From NCBI GenBank assembly GCA_907163375.1, contig CAJQUW010008726.1, forward strand, positions 1 to 64,000: 64,000 nucleotides of DNA, read 5' to 3'. Positions within the stretch are counted from its first letter, which is position 1, and every line of letters begins with the position of its first letter. Made by a program: the position numbers and the translations under genes. Positions 24,704 through 34,070 of this stretch are shown here, one piece after another. The notes beneath the pieces are model-generated. The model had not been told where the DNA came from. It ran no database searches and worked only from the letters and a program-made list of their open reading frames with translations. The stretch is from Prostheceraeus crozeri (Eukaryota > Platyhelminthes > Polycladida > Euryleptidae).

Positions 24704-25207
24704 CTACACACGGGGTAGACGTGGGCGGATGATCCGCTCCGCGTATCGCGTAAGTGCGTGGCGCTCCTCCGCAGTGTAGTGCGGGTCTCCCGTGTTCACC
24801 ACGGACGGCTTGTAATGTATTGGGGTAAAGAAGCATGCCCCTACATTGTTGATACTGTGAAGGCGATCTCTCATGCGCCGGTCGTGACCGAATTTGTCCG
24901 CGGGCGCGTCGATGAAGAACATCGGGATGCCGGAGAACTTCCGCTGAAGTTCCTCGTTCAGGGAACGGAACCCGGCCCGGACTTCCTCGATGCTTCTCGC
25001 CGAGCGGTCGTTTACTCCTACACCCACGACGATTGCGGCAACGTCATTGCGGCGCACATCGCAGTGGCGTACAGTGTCCGCAGCTTGCGCTGCTCGGAGA
25101 CCCGGTCTCGCAATCGAGCGATATGGGGCAGCGATAAAAGGCAGGCGGGTGAAGTTGGAATCACCAACCACCAGCGTCATTTTGCGGCTGTCTCGGCTTG
25201 CATCCAC
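24704..25207 (-). CDS. SGNH/GDSL-hydrolase-like protein in env position
   Basis: An open frame of 167 residues between the third ORF and the 3' LTR. It carries the four block residues of SGNH hydrolases in order: Ser in VVGDSNFTRL (residues 13-22, nucleophile S17), Gly in ARPGLRAA (G36), Asn in VVGVGVND (N66), and a C-terminal His in GDPHYTAEERHA (H143, with D141 before it). Known SGNH enzymes are esterases or lipases, and CR1-type LINEs carry an esterase of this fold in ORF1. Here it takes the place that env has in retroviruses. There is no signal peptide or membrane segment, so it is probably intracellular. The D-x-H spacing is one residue tighter than the usual D-x-x-H, which leaves activity open. 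Function in the element is unknown. Confidence 0.65.
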   Translation of the reverse strand: MDASRDSRKMTLVVGDSNFTRLPFIAAPYRSIARPGLRAAQAADTVRHCDVRRNDVAAIVVGVGVNDRSARSIEEVRAGFRSLNEELQRKFSGIPMFFIDAPADKFGHDRRMRDRLHSINNVGACFFTPIHYKPSVVNTGDPHYTAEERHALTRYAERIIRPRLPRV

Positions 25208-25219
25208 CGGTTGCCGGGT

Positions 25220-26170
25220 TCAGGCTGCAGGAGATCTTGACCTCGTCCGTAAGTCTTTCATGGATTCTGCGTCCATTCGCCGCGCTTGGATCCTCCTCAT
25301 TGCAGGATGGATATCCTTCCGCATCCTATCCCTCACCCTGTCTCGCGAATTGCCGCGGTTGGGTGGTCTTGCCCTGTCTCGCGAACTCTCGCGGTTGGGC
25401 CTTGCCCTGTCTCGCGAATTCTCGCGGTTGGGCCTGAGGACTTGGAGGACATTCTTCGTGATCTCGGATGTCATCCGGTCGATGGTGTCCTGCGCGAGGC
25501 TTGAGTTGGTCGACGGCTGGTCGTCTCTCACGCTCCGTGGTGGTCGCAAGATGGAGCGTGGTTTGATCGTTGGCTGCGGGTCTCGGGGTTGCAGCTGGAG
25601 AAGCGTTTGACGCCATCTCGGCAACTTGGGCAGTAGCTGGGGGTGGTACCGTACCCACCCGGTCCAGCGCTCCTCGGTGGCCTTGATCCGCCTAGACGTT
25701 CCTGATTGGCTGCGGAGACTTGTCATTATCTTTGTAAAAGAGGCCTCGGCGACCGAGTTGATCCATCCCTTCCCGGTTGGATAGCCGACCTTGAGGTGCG
25801 GGGGCAATCGTGTGTCGTGGAGGCAGTGGTTGACCACACTGTACCTCCAGGACTCCAGCAGATTCTGAGGGATCCTCCCCTCCCCAAAATTGATGGCTCC
25901 GACCAACTGCTCCTCCTCCTCGTCTGACTGGAATGACAGGTGAGAGATGCAGATGTCGGAATCGAAGTCCGAGTCTAGGATAGGGTCGGAGCTTATATCA
26001 ATTACTTCTCCTAAGCCTATCTCGTCTGAATCCGACAGCTGGTCTGAGTCTTGCTCGTCTAGGTAAATCACTTCCTCATTCTCGATTGGGTCTCCAGACG
26101 TTGAGGAAGACTCTTTGTCGTCATCACTGTATAAGCAATGCTCGTCGATGTTGACGGTTGGTCTCTCCAC
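25220..26170 (-). CDS. Third ORF: acidic N-terminus, Arg-rich C-terminus
   Basis: 316 residues, overlapping the end of pol by about 100 bases in another frame and ending 12 bases before the SGNH-like frame starts. Residues 1-90 are strongly acidic (SDDDKESSSTSG, DSDFDSD, SDEEEEQ). The middle has a Trp-rich stretch (TEERWTGWVRYHP). The C-terminal third holds three related units of the form NRE(N/S)SRDRARP and ends in RTRSRSPAA. No membrane segment or signal peptide is present, so it is not a typical envelope. A charged, RS-like tail suggests RNA or nucleic-acid binding, but this is only inference. It may be made by internal initiation or a spliced subgenomic RNA. Confidence 0.6.
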   Translation of the reverse strand: MERPTVNIDEHCLYSDDDKESSSTSGDPIENEEVIYLDEQDSDQLSDSDEIGLGEVIDISSDPILDSDFDSDICISHLSFQSDEEEEQLVGAINFGEGRIPQNLLESWRYSVVNHCLHDTRLPPHLKVGYPTGKGWINSVAEASFTKIMTSLRSQSGTSRRIKATEERWTGWVRYHPQLLPKLPRWRQTLLQLQPRDPQPTIKPRSILRPPRSVRDDQPSTNSSLAQDTIDRMTSEITKNVLQVLRPNRENSRDRARPNRESSRDRARPPNRGNSRDRVRDRMRKDIHPAMRRIQARRMDAESMKDLRTRSRSPAA

Positions 26171-29100
26171 TGAGGGAGGGGGAACAGTGTTAGTCTGTCC
26201 GACATTGTAAGGAGAGGAGTCTGGTGAAAATGTTCGGATCTCGGGAACTGGTTGGAATGCACCTTCCTTGTCTTTTTGTCAGTTGAATTCAATCTGACGT
26301 TCCTAGGGCATGGCTTTACTTCGTTGACATGCACAACAAGGGTTCTTCCCGGTCTCGCTGGGTTGAGGATTTCTATGTTGGTCCGGCTTGGCACTCGTGT
26401 CACTAAGTATGGTCCATCCCATGGCCTTGAAAGTTTTGCGGACTTACCAGGTCCGGGAGTCCTATTTCTGTACCACACTAGATTCCCGACTTTATAGGTG
26501 GGCACTTTCGTTGCGTGGTGATCATATTGGGTCTTCTGGTGCTGCTTAGCTAGGATAAGGTTTTTGCGAGCCCCGTCGGCAGCTGCTTTCAGACTCTCTT
26601 GTATCCACGTAGCATAATTCTCAGCTTCTATGTTGGCGCTGGATACCGAATCGAAGAGAATGTCCATCGGGAACCTTAACTCCCTACCTATAGCTAGGCG
26701 AGAGGGGGAATACCCCGTGGAGTGATGGACATTCGATCTGTAGACCCACATGCAATAATGGATGGTGTCGTCCCAGTTGCGTCTATCTTGCGCAGCATGA
26801 GTGAGCAGCAAATTTTTCAGCGTGCGGTTTAATCTCTCTACCGCCCCGTTAGTAGAGGGTCTGTATGGTGAAGAACGGATCTTTTTAATTGCTAGCACCT
26901 TGCAGAAGTGCTGGAATACTGCCGACTCGAATTCTTTGCCCTGGTCAGACAAAATTTCCTTCGGAACACCGTATCTGGTGACCCAGCTGTGGAGAACTGC
27001 ATTACCCACATGTTTTGCAGTGTGCTGTGGTAAGGGCACAGCCTCTGCCCAACGGGTGAAAATGTCCACCATAACCAGGATGAAACGATTTCCTTTCAGC
27101 GTGGTTGGAAGGGGTCCGACAATGTCCAGCGCTATGCGGTGGAACGCCTCGCTTGACTCAATGGGTTGTAGTGGGGCTACCGTCTTTGGATTAGGACCAC
27201 GGCATTGCCCACAGACTCCACAGGTGTCAACCCATTCGCTTATTTGCGTTTTCATCTTTGGCCACCAGAACCGAGATTTAATTTTCTGGTACGTAGTGGC
27301 CTTAGCGTTGTGGCCTCCCGTGGGATTGTCATGATACTGGTGAATAGCAATATTTCTCCACTCTGGTGGGAGGACTAGACGCCAGTCGGTGTCGTCAGGC
27401 TTTTTGATATGTAAGAGCCCTTCAAAAATTTTGAAATAGTCAAAGTGCTTGATGTAATCTTGCTGAATGCGATATGTGGCGTTTGATGGGGGTTGTCTTC
27501 TCTCCGTGATCCAGGCACTTATCTCTGCCGTCGGCAGGTATGCTTGTTGTGCTTGTAGGAGGTCCCCTGCAGTCATTGAGAATGGCCACTGGATTAACGA
27601 AATTTGCGCAGCATTCGGTTCGCAAGAGGGGCATTCTCCGTGACGCCTGTGTAGCCGCCTGGATAGAGCATCGGCATTTGTGTGCTTAGGGTTGGACCGG
27701 TATTCAATTGAGAATCGATATTCTTGCAATTTTTGTATCCAGCGTGCCACCTGTCCAGTAGGCTCTTTGAATGACATAAGCCAGGTGATAGCGCTATGGT
27801 CTGTCCTCAGAATGAAATGCTTGCCTAACAGATAAGGACGGAACTCGTGAACGAAGCAGACCATGGCTAGCATTTCCTTGCGTGTAACGCAGTAATTGCG
27901 CTCTGGCTTTGTCATGCAGCGACTCCCATACGCTACCACTCGCTCGAGACCATCAGGACATTTGTGGGACAGCACAGCTCCGATGGCTTTTTCAGAAGCG
28001 TCTGTGTCGAGGATAAAAGATCCTGCGTTCTCTGAGAAATCAGGTAATGTTAATATTGGGGCACTACTGAGCTTGAAGCGGAGTTCTTCGAAAGCGGTTT
28101 GGCGTTCGGTTGTCCAAACAAATCTTACATTTTTACCAGTGAGGCGATGTAAGTGCCCAGCAGTTTTCGCAAACCCTTGAATAAATCTACGATAATAACT
28201 GCAGAGTCCTATGAAACTCCTCAGCTCCTTTTGCGTTTTAGGAACGGGCCAGTTGATTATTCTCTCAATGGTAGAGGGGTCTGTGGGGATTCCCTTGCGA
28301 GAGACTACATGTCCAAGGTATTTAACTTTAGATTTGAACCACTGGCATTTCTTAGGATTCAGTTGCAAATTCGCTTCACGGAATCTCTGCAGGACAGCCT
28401 GCAGGTTTAGCAAATGATCCTTAAATGTCCTCCCCATGACTATGGTGTCATCGAGGTAAACGAGGCAGGCTGACCATGTCAGACCGGCGAGTACATTATT
28501 CATCAGACGCGCAAAAACAGCTGGACCATTCGTCACCCCCATAGGGAGGACGTTAAATTCATATAGGCCGCGGTGAGTGGAGAAAGCAGTTTTCTCTTTG
28601 GACTGCTCGTCCAGAGGTACTTGAAAATAACCAGACTTCAAGTCTAGGACTGTGAAATAACGTGATCCACTTAAGGCGTCGATACTCTCGTCTATACGAG
28701 GTATGGGATAAGCGTCTTTGACAGTTATCTCATTCAGCTTCCTGAAGTCAACGCAACAACGAAGAGATCCGTCTTTCTTTTTCACTACCAGAATGGGAGC
28801 GGACCAGGGACTGTAACTGGGTCGAATTACATCATCATTGATGAGGTCATCTAGCATCGTGTCTACCTCAGACCTCTGGTGTGGCGGTACTCGGCGCCCC
28901 GGAATTTTGATTGGAGCGTGGGGTCCGGTGTCTATCTGATGATATAATAGAGTTGTGCGACCCAATTTCTTACCTTTCTCTACAGATACGTCTTCATAGG
29001 AGCGCAACACTTGGGCGGCCTCCTCTTTCTCCTCCGTGTTGAGGTCTGTCTCGTCCAACTGTGTTATAGCTGCTTCTATATTTGTAGGTGAAGCTTCAAA

Positions 29101-29838
29101 ACTTACTTGGTCTGTTTGATCCGCCGACTCTGCCAAAACCTCGATTGGTTCTATAGTTGCAATTTCTCGACCGGCAGGTAGTCGGACATCAGCATTAGTA
29201 ATGTTCATTAGCTGAAGCCAGGTTTGGTTGTCTCTGGGCTCGCATACGGCATTTGCCAAGAGGACACCGTCTGGTAACTGATCTCGCTGAGCGGTGAGTA
29301 AGTTGAGGGAAGGAATAGGAAATTCCGCGCACTTCCCGAGACGATATGCGACACTCTTGGGAGGAATTACCGTATCTTGTACTAGATGCACACTCACCTG
29401 GTCTGTTTCGACTCTCCTCAGGATCGGTGTGCTGACTGCTCTATTGAAAAGATAAAACGTGTTACTTACCCAATCAGCGCATCCTCCATATAACATAATG
29501 AAATCCAGTCCAATAATTATGGGACTCCTGAGGCGTTCACAGACTATAAATGTCTGGTTGAAACATTCGCCCGCGACTTCTATGGGTATGTTAACTTCTG
29601 CAATAGGTTTGACTTTCGAACAGTCAGGCTGGTCAAACTTTGGCATCTCCTTGCGGGTGTACGAAACGCCTGTTTCTCGACACGTTTCAACATCAATCAC
29701 GCTACGATCTGCTCCGGAATCTAACATAGCGGTACGCGGTTTATGGTTTAAAAGCAGTTGAATAACGTTACAGTTCGGGGTCTGGATTGTGACATCAGAC
29801 GGTTTCTCACCGGCTGCGGAATCAGTCCGTCCGTCCAC
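26068..29838 (-). CDS. pol: Pol polyprotein (protease, RT, RNase H, integrase)
   Basis: 1256 residues, open throughout. Domains in order: aspartic protease (LDSGADRSVID, residues 39-49), reverse transcriptase with FRKLNEITVKD and the YLDD active site (about 461), RNase H (DTDASEKAIGAVLS, about 610), integrase zinc domain H-x3-H...C-x2-C (about 825-870), catalytic D in ALDIVGP (about 900), D in SDQGKEFE (about 963) and E in GAVERLNRTLK (about 1000), and a C-terminal WDGPYLV module of GPY/F type (about 1142). The PR-RT-RH-IN order defines Ty3/Gypsy. It lies in a different frame from gag and starts just downstream of the gag stop, as expected for frameshift or re-initiation in this family. Confidence 0.97.
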   Translation of the reverse strand: MDGRTDSAAGEKPSDVTIQTPNCNVIQLLLNHKPRTAMLDSGADRSVIDVETCRETGVSYTRKEMPKFDQPDCSKVKPIAEVNIPIEVAGECFNQTFIVCERLRSPIIIGLDFIMLYGGCADWVSNTFYLFNRAVSTPILRRVETDQVSVHLVQDTVIPPKSVAYRLGKCAEFPIPSLNLLTAQRDQLPDGVLLANAVCEPRDNQTWLQLMNITNADVRLPAGREIATIEPIEVLAESADQTDQVSFEASPTNIEAAITQLDETDLNTEEKEEAAQVLRSYEDVSVEKGKKLGRTTLLYHQIDTGPHAPIKIPGRRVPPHQRSEVDTMLDDLINDDVIRPSYSPWSAPILVVKKKDGSLRCCVDFRKLNEITVKDAYPIPRIDESIDALSGSRYFTVLDLKSGYFQVPLDEQSKEKTAFSTHRGLYEFNVLPMGVTNGPAVFARLMNNVLAGLTWSACLVYLDDTIVMGRTFKDHLLNLQAVLQRFREANLQLNPKKCQWFKSKVKYLGHVVSRKGIPTDPSTIERIINWPVPKTQKELRSFIGLCSYYRRFIQGFAKTAGHLHRLTGKNVRFVWTTERQTAFEELRFKLSSAPILTLPDFSENAGSFILDTDASEKAIGAVLSHKCPDGLERVVAYGSRCMTKPERNYCVTRKEMLAMVCFVHEFRPYLLGKHFILRTDHSAITWLMSFKEPTGQVARWIQKLQEYRFSIEYRSNPKHTNADALSRRLHRRHGECPSCEPNAAQISLIQWPFSMTAGDLLQAQQAYLPTAEISAWITERRQPPSNATYRIQQDYIKHFDYFKIFEGLLHIKKPDDTDWRLVLPPEWRNIAIHQYHDNPTGGHNAKATTYQKIKSRFWWPKMKTQISEWVDTCGVCGQCRGPNPKTVAPLQPIESSEAFHRIALDIVGPLPTTLKGNRFILVMVDIFTRWAEAVPLPQHTAKHVGNAVLHSWVTRYGVPKEILSDQGKEFESAVFQHFCKVLAIKKIRSSPYRPSTNGAVERLNRTLKNLLLTHAAQDRRNWDDTIHYCMWVYRSNVHHSTGYSPSRLAIGRELRFPMDILFDSVSSANIEAENYATWIQESLKAAADGARKNLILAKQHQKTQYDHHATKVPTYKVGNLVWYRNRTPGPGKSAKLSRPWDGPYLVTRVPSRTNIEILNPARPGRTLVVHVNEVKPCPRNVRLNSTDKKTRKVHSNQFPRSEHFHQTPLLTMSDRLTLFPLPQWRDQPSTSTSIAYTVMTTKSLPQRLETQSRMRK

Positions 29839-29852
29839 GGAGTGTTCCAGCC

Positions 29853-31424
29853 TCAGTGGTTTAAATACCTATTTTCCCGAAATGGACAGTTCCTCATGAA
29901 ATGTCCTTTCTCTCCACATTTGAAACATTCCACTTGTTCATTAGTTCTCTCCTCTCCAGAAAAAGAGCGTCTTTGAGGGGTAGGAGGCCGTAGTGCCCGT
30001 ACAGGAGATGGACGCCTCCGTACTTCAGGTAAGTTTGGTGGAGTAGGCGGTCGGATAGGAGACAAGCTCCTGCGAACATCTGCGGATCGATAGGGTGGCA
30101 TATTTTTCTGGAAGGATGACCCTGACAGTGGAAATGATCCTCCCGTAGGCCTACTTATGTCGACCCTTGAGTCCGAATTGAGCAGACGATTCTTTTTTAT
30201 CAAATCTGCTGCGTGATAGAGATGCTCTATCGAGAGGGGTGGGCTGAACGTGAAATGTCGAGAGAGTTCGACATTGCTAGTGCCGGCAAGCATTCTTTGA
30301 AGAATAGCCTCCTCCTGTTTCCAGAAAGGTTGGGCCGGAAAGGCAATCCTTACTAATCGCCGTAATTCTCCCTCAAAATCTTGCAAATCTTCAGAATTCC
30401 TTTGATACCTGGAATAAAAAAGTTCTTGCGCCCTCGACATATTGATCGGTATAACGTATTTCCTCCTCAGAGACTCGACAAGCATATCAAAACTGTTTAG
30501 CACCTCATCCGGTCGATGTTGCACGAACTCGAATGGTTTTGTTCCCAACTGGGAACAGAGTCTATGAATTCTCTCCTGTGGAGGATAGGTATCCAAATAC
30601 ATAGATACTCGGCGAAACCATATGTCAAAATCTTCACCAGATTCCCCCTGAAATATTGGTACATTTCTCATGCTCAATTTTTCGTACTTACCTGTACGCT
30701 CTCTCGGTAGGCTGCTGTCTATCGGTGGCTTTGAGTGTTCCCAGTATTTCATCAGTAGACACTGCACAACTTGCTCGAAAGAACAGTGACCAAGACCCCC
30801 AGGAAAAAAATCACACAAACACTCGATAACGTTGTCTCCTAATTTTGCGGCAAAAATAGGGTAACGCTCGGCCTCTGGATAAGTATTCATAGCGGCACTA
30901 ATCCGTTGATAGTAAATAGAAAAATTACCTCCGTCAAATACGGGAAATGCGTTGAGTGGAACACGCAACCATGTTGACGTGTCTCTAGCGTGAATCCCAC
31001 CGCTGTCACCAGTGTAACTTGCTTGTGGTTCTACGCTAGGAGCTACTGTAGTCTTTATAGCACTTACCATTAACGGGGGCGTCGATCCGGGCGAGTTGTC
31101 GTCGGCCTGGCCCTCCCAGCGTACACGCAGTCGCCGAGGTGAAGCGGTGCCTATACTAGGCCGGTGTCTCCACGGGCTTGCAGGTGGGTCGATCTCCTTA
31201 ACGCTCGACTTCCGTCGAGGCGAGTCCCCCGATTTGGTTCGGGGTAATTCTCCCGGCTGTCGTCGGGGTGAAGAAACAGCGGCCTCAGAGTCTCGTGGCT
31301 CCGGTTTAATTATCAGCTGTTGTGCACGGGAAGCAATCTCCTCCGCTAGAATAGAGATGTCATCATCGTCAATAAGATCATCACTGCATTCTGCCATGTT
31401 GACCGGAATTGCTAGAACAAACAA
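29853..31424 (-). CDS. gag: Gag protein with CCHC zinc knuckle, starting inside the LTR
   Basis: 523 residues. The first Met lies inside the 5' LTR; a second candidate start is the MAECSDD Met ten codons on. The N-terminal ~135 residues are encoded by LTR sequence and are Ser/Pro/Arg-rich (SPRRQPGELPRTKSG). The middle is a typical retrotransposon capsid (FPVFDGGNFSIYYQRI; FEQVVQCLLMKYW). A second, related segment (GEDFDIWFRRVSMYLDTY) precedes the nucleocapsid, which ends in a CCHC knuckle CFKCGEKGHFMRNC (about 497-510). The frame reads through LTR end and primer-binding site. Gag frames that begin in the LTR are known, for example in Ty1. Confidence 0.93.
   Translation of the reverse strand: MFVLAIPVNMAECSDDLIDDDDISILAEEIASRAQQLIIKPEPRDSEAAVSSPRRQPGELPRTKSGDSPRRKSSVKEIDPPASPWRHRPSIGTASPRRLRVRWEGQADDNSPGSTPPLMVSAIKTTVAPSVEPQASYTGDSGGIHARDTSTWLRVPLNAFPVFDGGNFSIYYQRISAAMNTYPEAERYPIFAAKLGDNVIECLCDFFPGGLGHCSFEQVVQCLLMKYWEHSKPPIDSSLPRERTGKYEKLSMRNVPIFQGESGEDFDIWFRRVSMYLDTYPPQERIHRLCSQLGTKPFEFVQHRPDEVLNSFDMLVESLRRKYVIPINMSRAQELFYSRYQRNSEDLQDFEGELRRLVRIAFPAQPFWKQEEAILQRMLAGTSNVELSRHFTFSPPLSIEHLYHAADLIKKNRLLNSDSRVDISRPTGGSFPLSGSSFQKNMPPYRSADVRRSLSPIRPPTPPNLPEVRRRPSPVRALRPPTPQRRSFSGEERTNEQVECFKCGEKGHFMRNCPFRENRYLNH
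30992..31011 (-). other. Primer-binding site, tRNA-Leu type
   Basis: One base after the 5' LTR the - strand reads TGGTGACAGCGGTGGGATTC. This complements a 3' end GAATCCCACCGCTGTCACCA, which matches the acceptor/T-arm end of animal tRNA-Leu (AAG) as I remember it, apart from one base. It sits inside the gag frame. Confidence 0.8.
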
Positions 31425-31556
31425 TCCCGACCAAGATCACAACAAGAAAACTCTGCTCACCTGAACATTGCTAGCAGGTAGTAAAAACAATTCCCGCGCA
31501 AAGTACAGGCAATTAAAAAGTAGTGCAGTAAAAGTCAATAAAAGTAGTTCACTTAA

Positions 31557-31766
31557 CCCGCATGTGATCAGGCGGACAAAAGTGTCCGTTAACGATTTTC
31601 AAACTGCTCTTTTTCATGATCGATAGCTTATCCGTCCGTAATATCATGTGGCTTTGTTCATATGGTGAGGTAGATATTCATGCTAAAAGGATTTTCGATT
31701 TGATCTATTAGAATGCGATCAGCAGCAGAATAACCTGTTGCGGTTCAAGGGGGACAAAAGTGTCCG
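31557..31766. repeat. piggyBac left end: TIR and two palindromes
   Basis: The terminal repeat is followed 16 bp in by the palindrome CGGACAAAAGTGTCCG (31573-31588) and by a near copy, GGGACAAAAGTGTCCG (31751-31766). The same 16-mer is found at the right end. Their symmetric placement near both ends suggests transposase-binding sites. Confidence 0.75.
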
Positions 31767-32104
31767 TTCATACATAGAGTCATTTTCATTCGATTCAAGC
31801 ATCTTCACAACCCGAAGCTATTGTCTCATTGTGAAATAAACTAATTCATAGAGATGATAACGTCATCCTTTCCAAGATAGTTGATTCTCTATGGTTGATT
31901 CATCGATTGACAGAAACACGACGAACGAGAGTGTGTGCGTATTTTTAGCACGTGCGAGTGATTCATTCTGTGTTTCGTCCATTGATGTTATTTGATAGAC
32001 GAAGCCAATCAACTTGAAGAATGTTTTCCGTCTGACTCGACGCTGTTTGTGTTTCATCTTGTACGCATAATATCATTGTCTTCGGACTCACAGCTGCTCG
32101 CAAG

Positions 32105-33891
32105 ATGTCACGCGCTGCAAAGCAGATTGCCATGAGACTGATGGCCCTAGAAAGTGATTCAGAAGAGGACGATGATTTTACAGCAGCTGATGATGACTTT
32201 CATCATGTATCAGTTGAAGTTCCTTCTACTCACGATGATCCTATGGGTGATGTGACAAGTGACAGTGGTGAAGATGATGAGCCGGACATTGGTGGTGATG
32301 GCGTCTCAGACAACACTACACCCGTTGAAGTTTTGATCGGCAGGAATAATACAGAATGGTCTGCGATAGACGAAAATGCTGTATTTCCTGGGAGAGCATC
32401 GAGAGAGAACATCCTGCGTCCAGCTCCAGGCCTAACAGCGTATGCATTTCAACGTCTACGGGATAAGCCGGTTTTGGATAGTTTTCTAATTTTCTTTAGC
32501 ACTGGTAGGTAATAGCCTTATTTATGCACAATAATTTTTGCATCTCTAATCGATTGCGCTTTTGTTTTTCAGATATGATTGAAACGATGGTCAAGGAAAC
32601 CAATAGACAAGGTACAAGGATGAAAGGTGCTCAATTTACGGAAATTGATCTATGTGAGATGAAGGCCTTTATTGGATTGCTGATTCTCCGAGGTACATAT
32701 CGAGCTGCTGGGGAATGTGTCGATGAATTGTGGTCACCAATACACGGTAGACCTATTTTCAGCCGAACAATGAGTTTACGTCGATTCAAATTGATACGCT
32801 CCATTCTGCGATTTGACAATGTTGAGACAAGACAAGGACGACTTTCTCGTGACAAATTGGCAGGCGTGCGTCTTTTATTGGATGGTTTTGTAAGTCACAG
32901 TCAACAGGCGTATGTTCCAGGACCATCGGTTACCGTGGATGAACAGCTATATCCGTATCGTGGAAGATGTCGCTACATTCAGTATATGCCATCTAAACCG
33001 GCCAAATATGGTCTAAAGTTTTGGCTTGCCTGCGATTCGGACAACTACTATTGCACCAATATACAATTCTATTGCGGCAAGGACGACGTTCGGGATAGTG
33101 ATGTACCGCTTGGTCAGCATGTTGTTTTATCACTGACTGAACATTTACGACAAAGCGGTAGGAACATCACATGTGATAACTTCTTCACTTCGGTTCAGCT
33201 TGCTCAGAAGCTTCATGAAGCAAACATGACTCTCGTGGGAACAGTGCGATCCAACCGATGTGAGCTACCAAGTGTACTTGCAACACACCAGAGAAGAGAG
33301 CAATTTTCAACTGTACAGGCTGTGAATCAAAGCAATGGTTGCTCGACTCTCTTAGTATCCTACGTGGCGAAGAAGAACAAAGTTGTCAACCTCATCTCGA
33401 CCACTCATCGCAAGGCTACTATTGATCATTCCTCTGAGAAGAAGAAACCTGATGTGGTGGAATATTACAATCACACAAAAGGCGGTGTCGACGCCGCAGA
33501 TGAGCGCATCGGCACTTATAGCACCAAATTCAAATGTCGACGGTGGCATGTTGTCTTTTTTACCAATATTTTGGATTTGAGTGCTTTCAATGGTTATGCC
33601 ATTCATTCTATTTTTGAGCCGAATTGGAACTCGACGAAATTATTTCGCCGTCGGCTGTATTTGTTGGCACTTGGCAATTCTCTGTTACAAGACCATCTGG
33701 ACCGCCGGTCACCCAATCTGAACACTACATTTATTGTTGGAATGACACCATCTCCGATATCCCAAAAACGTGGTGTCTGTGTGCGGTGTGATTACGGTGA
33801 ACGAAAGAAGTGTTCAGTCAGATGCTACAAATGCAATCATTTCGTTTGCAAAGATCATCTTACGCAAATTTGCTGTCATTGTTCGAATTGA
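32105..33891 (+). CDS. piggyBac transposase, two exons
   Basis: Exon 1 is 32105-32504 and exon 2 is 32573-33891. The 68-bp intron has GTAGGT at its start and TTTGTTTTTCAG at its end, and joining keeps frame to give 572 residues, close to the family norm. An acidic N-terminal region (SDSEEDDDF) precedes the catalytic core. The DDD triad is visible at D256 (TVDEQLYPY), D335 (TCDNFFTS) and D440 (KGGVDAADE), with spacing like that of the moth enzyme. The C-terminus is a Cys-rich domain (CVRCDYGE...CYKCNHFVC...CCHC) of the kind that binds the element ends. The enzyme cuts and pastes at TTAA without leaving a footprint. Nothing in the frame suggests inactivation. Confidence 0.95.
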
Positions 33892-34011
33892 TTCGCTCGG
33901 AAACATACACGTCTTTTGGATATACATGTATTTTTCGTTTACACATCATATTTAGATGAAAAGAACATATATAGGCTATAAAGCACATCACAAAATGGTT
34001 TAAAATGAAAA

Positions 34012-34070
34012 CGGACAAAAGTGTCCGCTCTGACACTAATCGTAGTTATTTTTTAGCGGTCACATGCGGG
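34012..34070. repeat. piggyBac right end: palindrome and TIR
   Basis: CGGACAAAAGTGTCCG (34012-34027), identical to the left subterminal copy, lies 43 bp from the right tip. The tip reads ...GTCACATGCGGG, the inverse of the left terminus. Confidence 0.8.

Larger units (their letters stand above)
31557..34070 (+). mobile_element. piggyBac transposon, apparently intact
   Basis: 2514 bp, flanked by TTAA on both sides (31553-31556 and 34071-34074). The ends are inverted: CCCGCATGTGATC on the left and CCCGCATGTGACC read inward from the right. It holds one transposase gene with a short intron, complete catalytic residues and no internal stop. Because it interrupts the 5' LTR, it arrived after the Gypsy insertion, which is itself recent. 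Confidence 0.97.

Noticed and set aside
24992-25658. Overlapping + frames at 24758-25610 and the - frame 25326-25658
   Set aside because: Shadows of the SGNH-like and third ORFs of the Gypsy element; high GC gives long spurious frames.
31096-31464. 122-residue + frames at 24178-24546 and 31096-31464
   Set aside because: Both are antisense shadows of the gag N-terminus within the two LTR copies.
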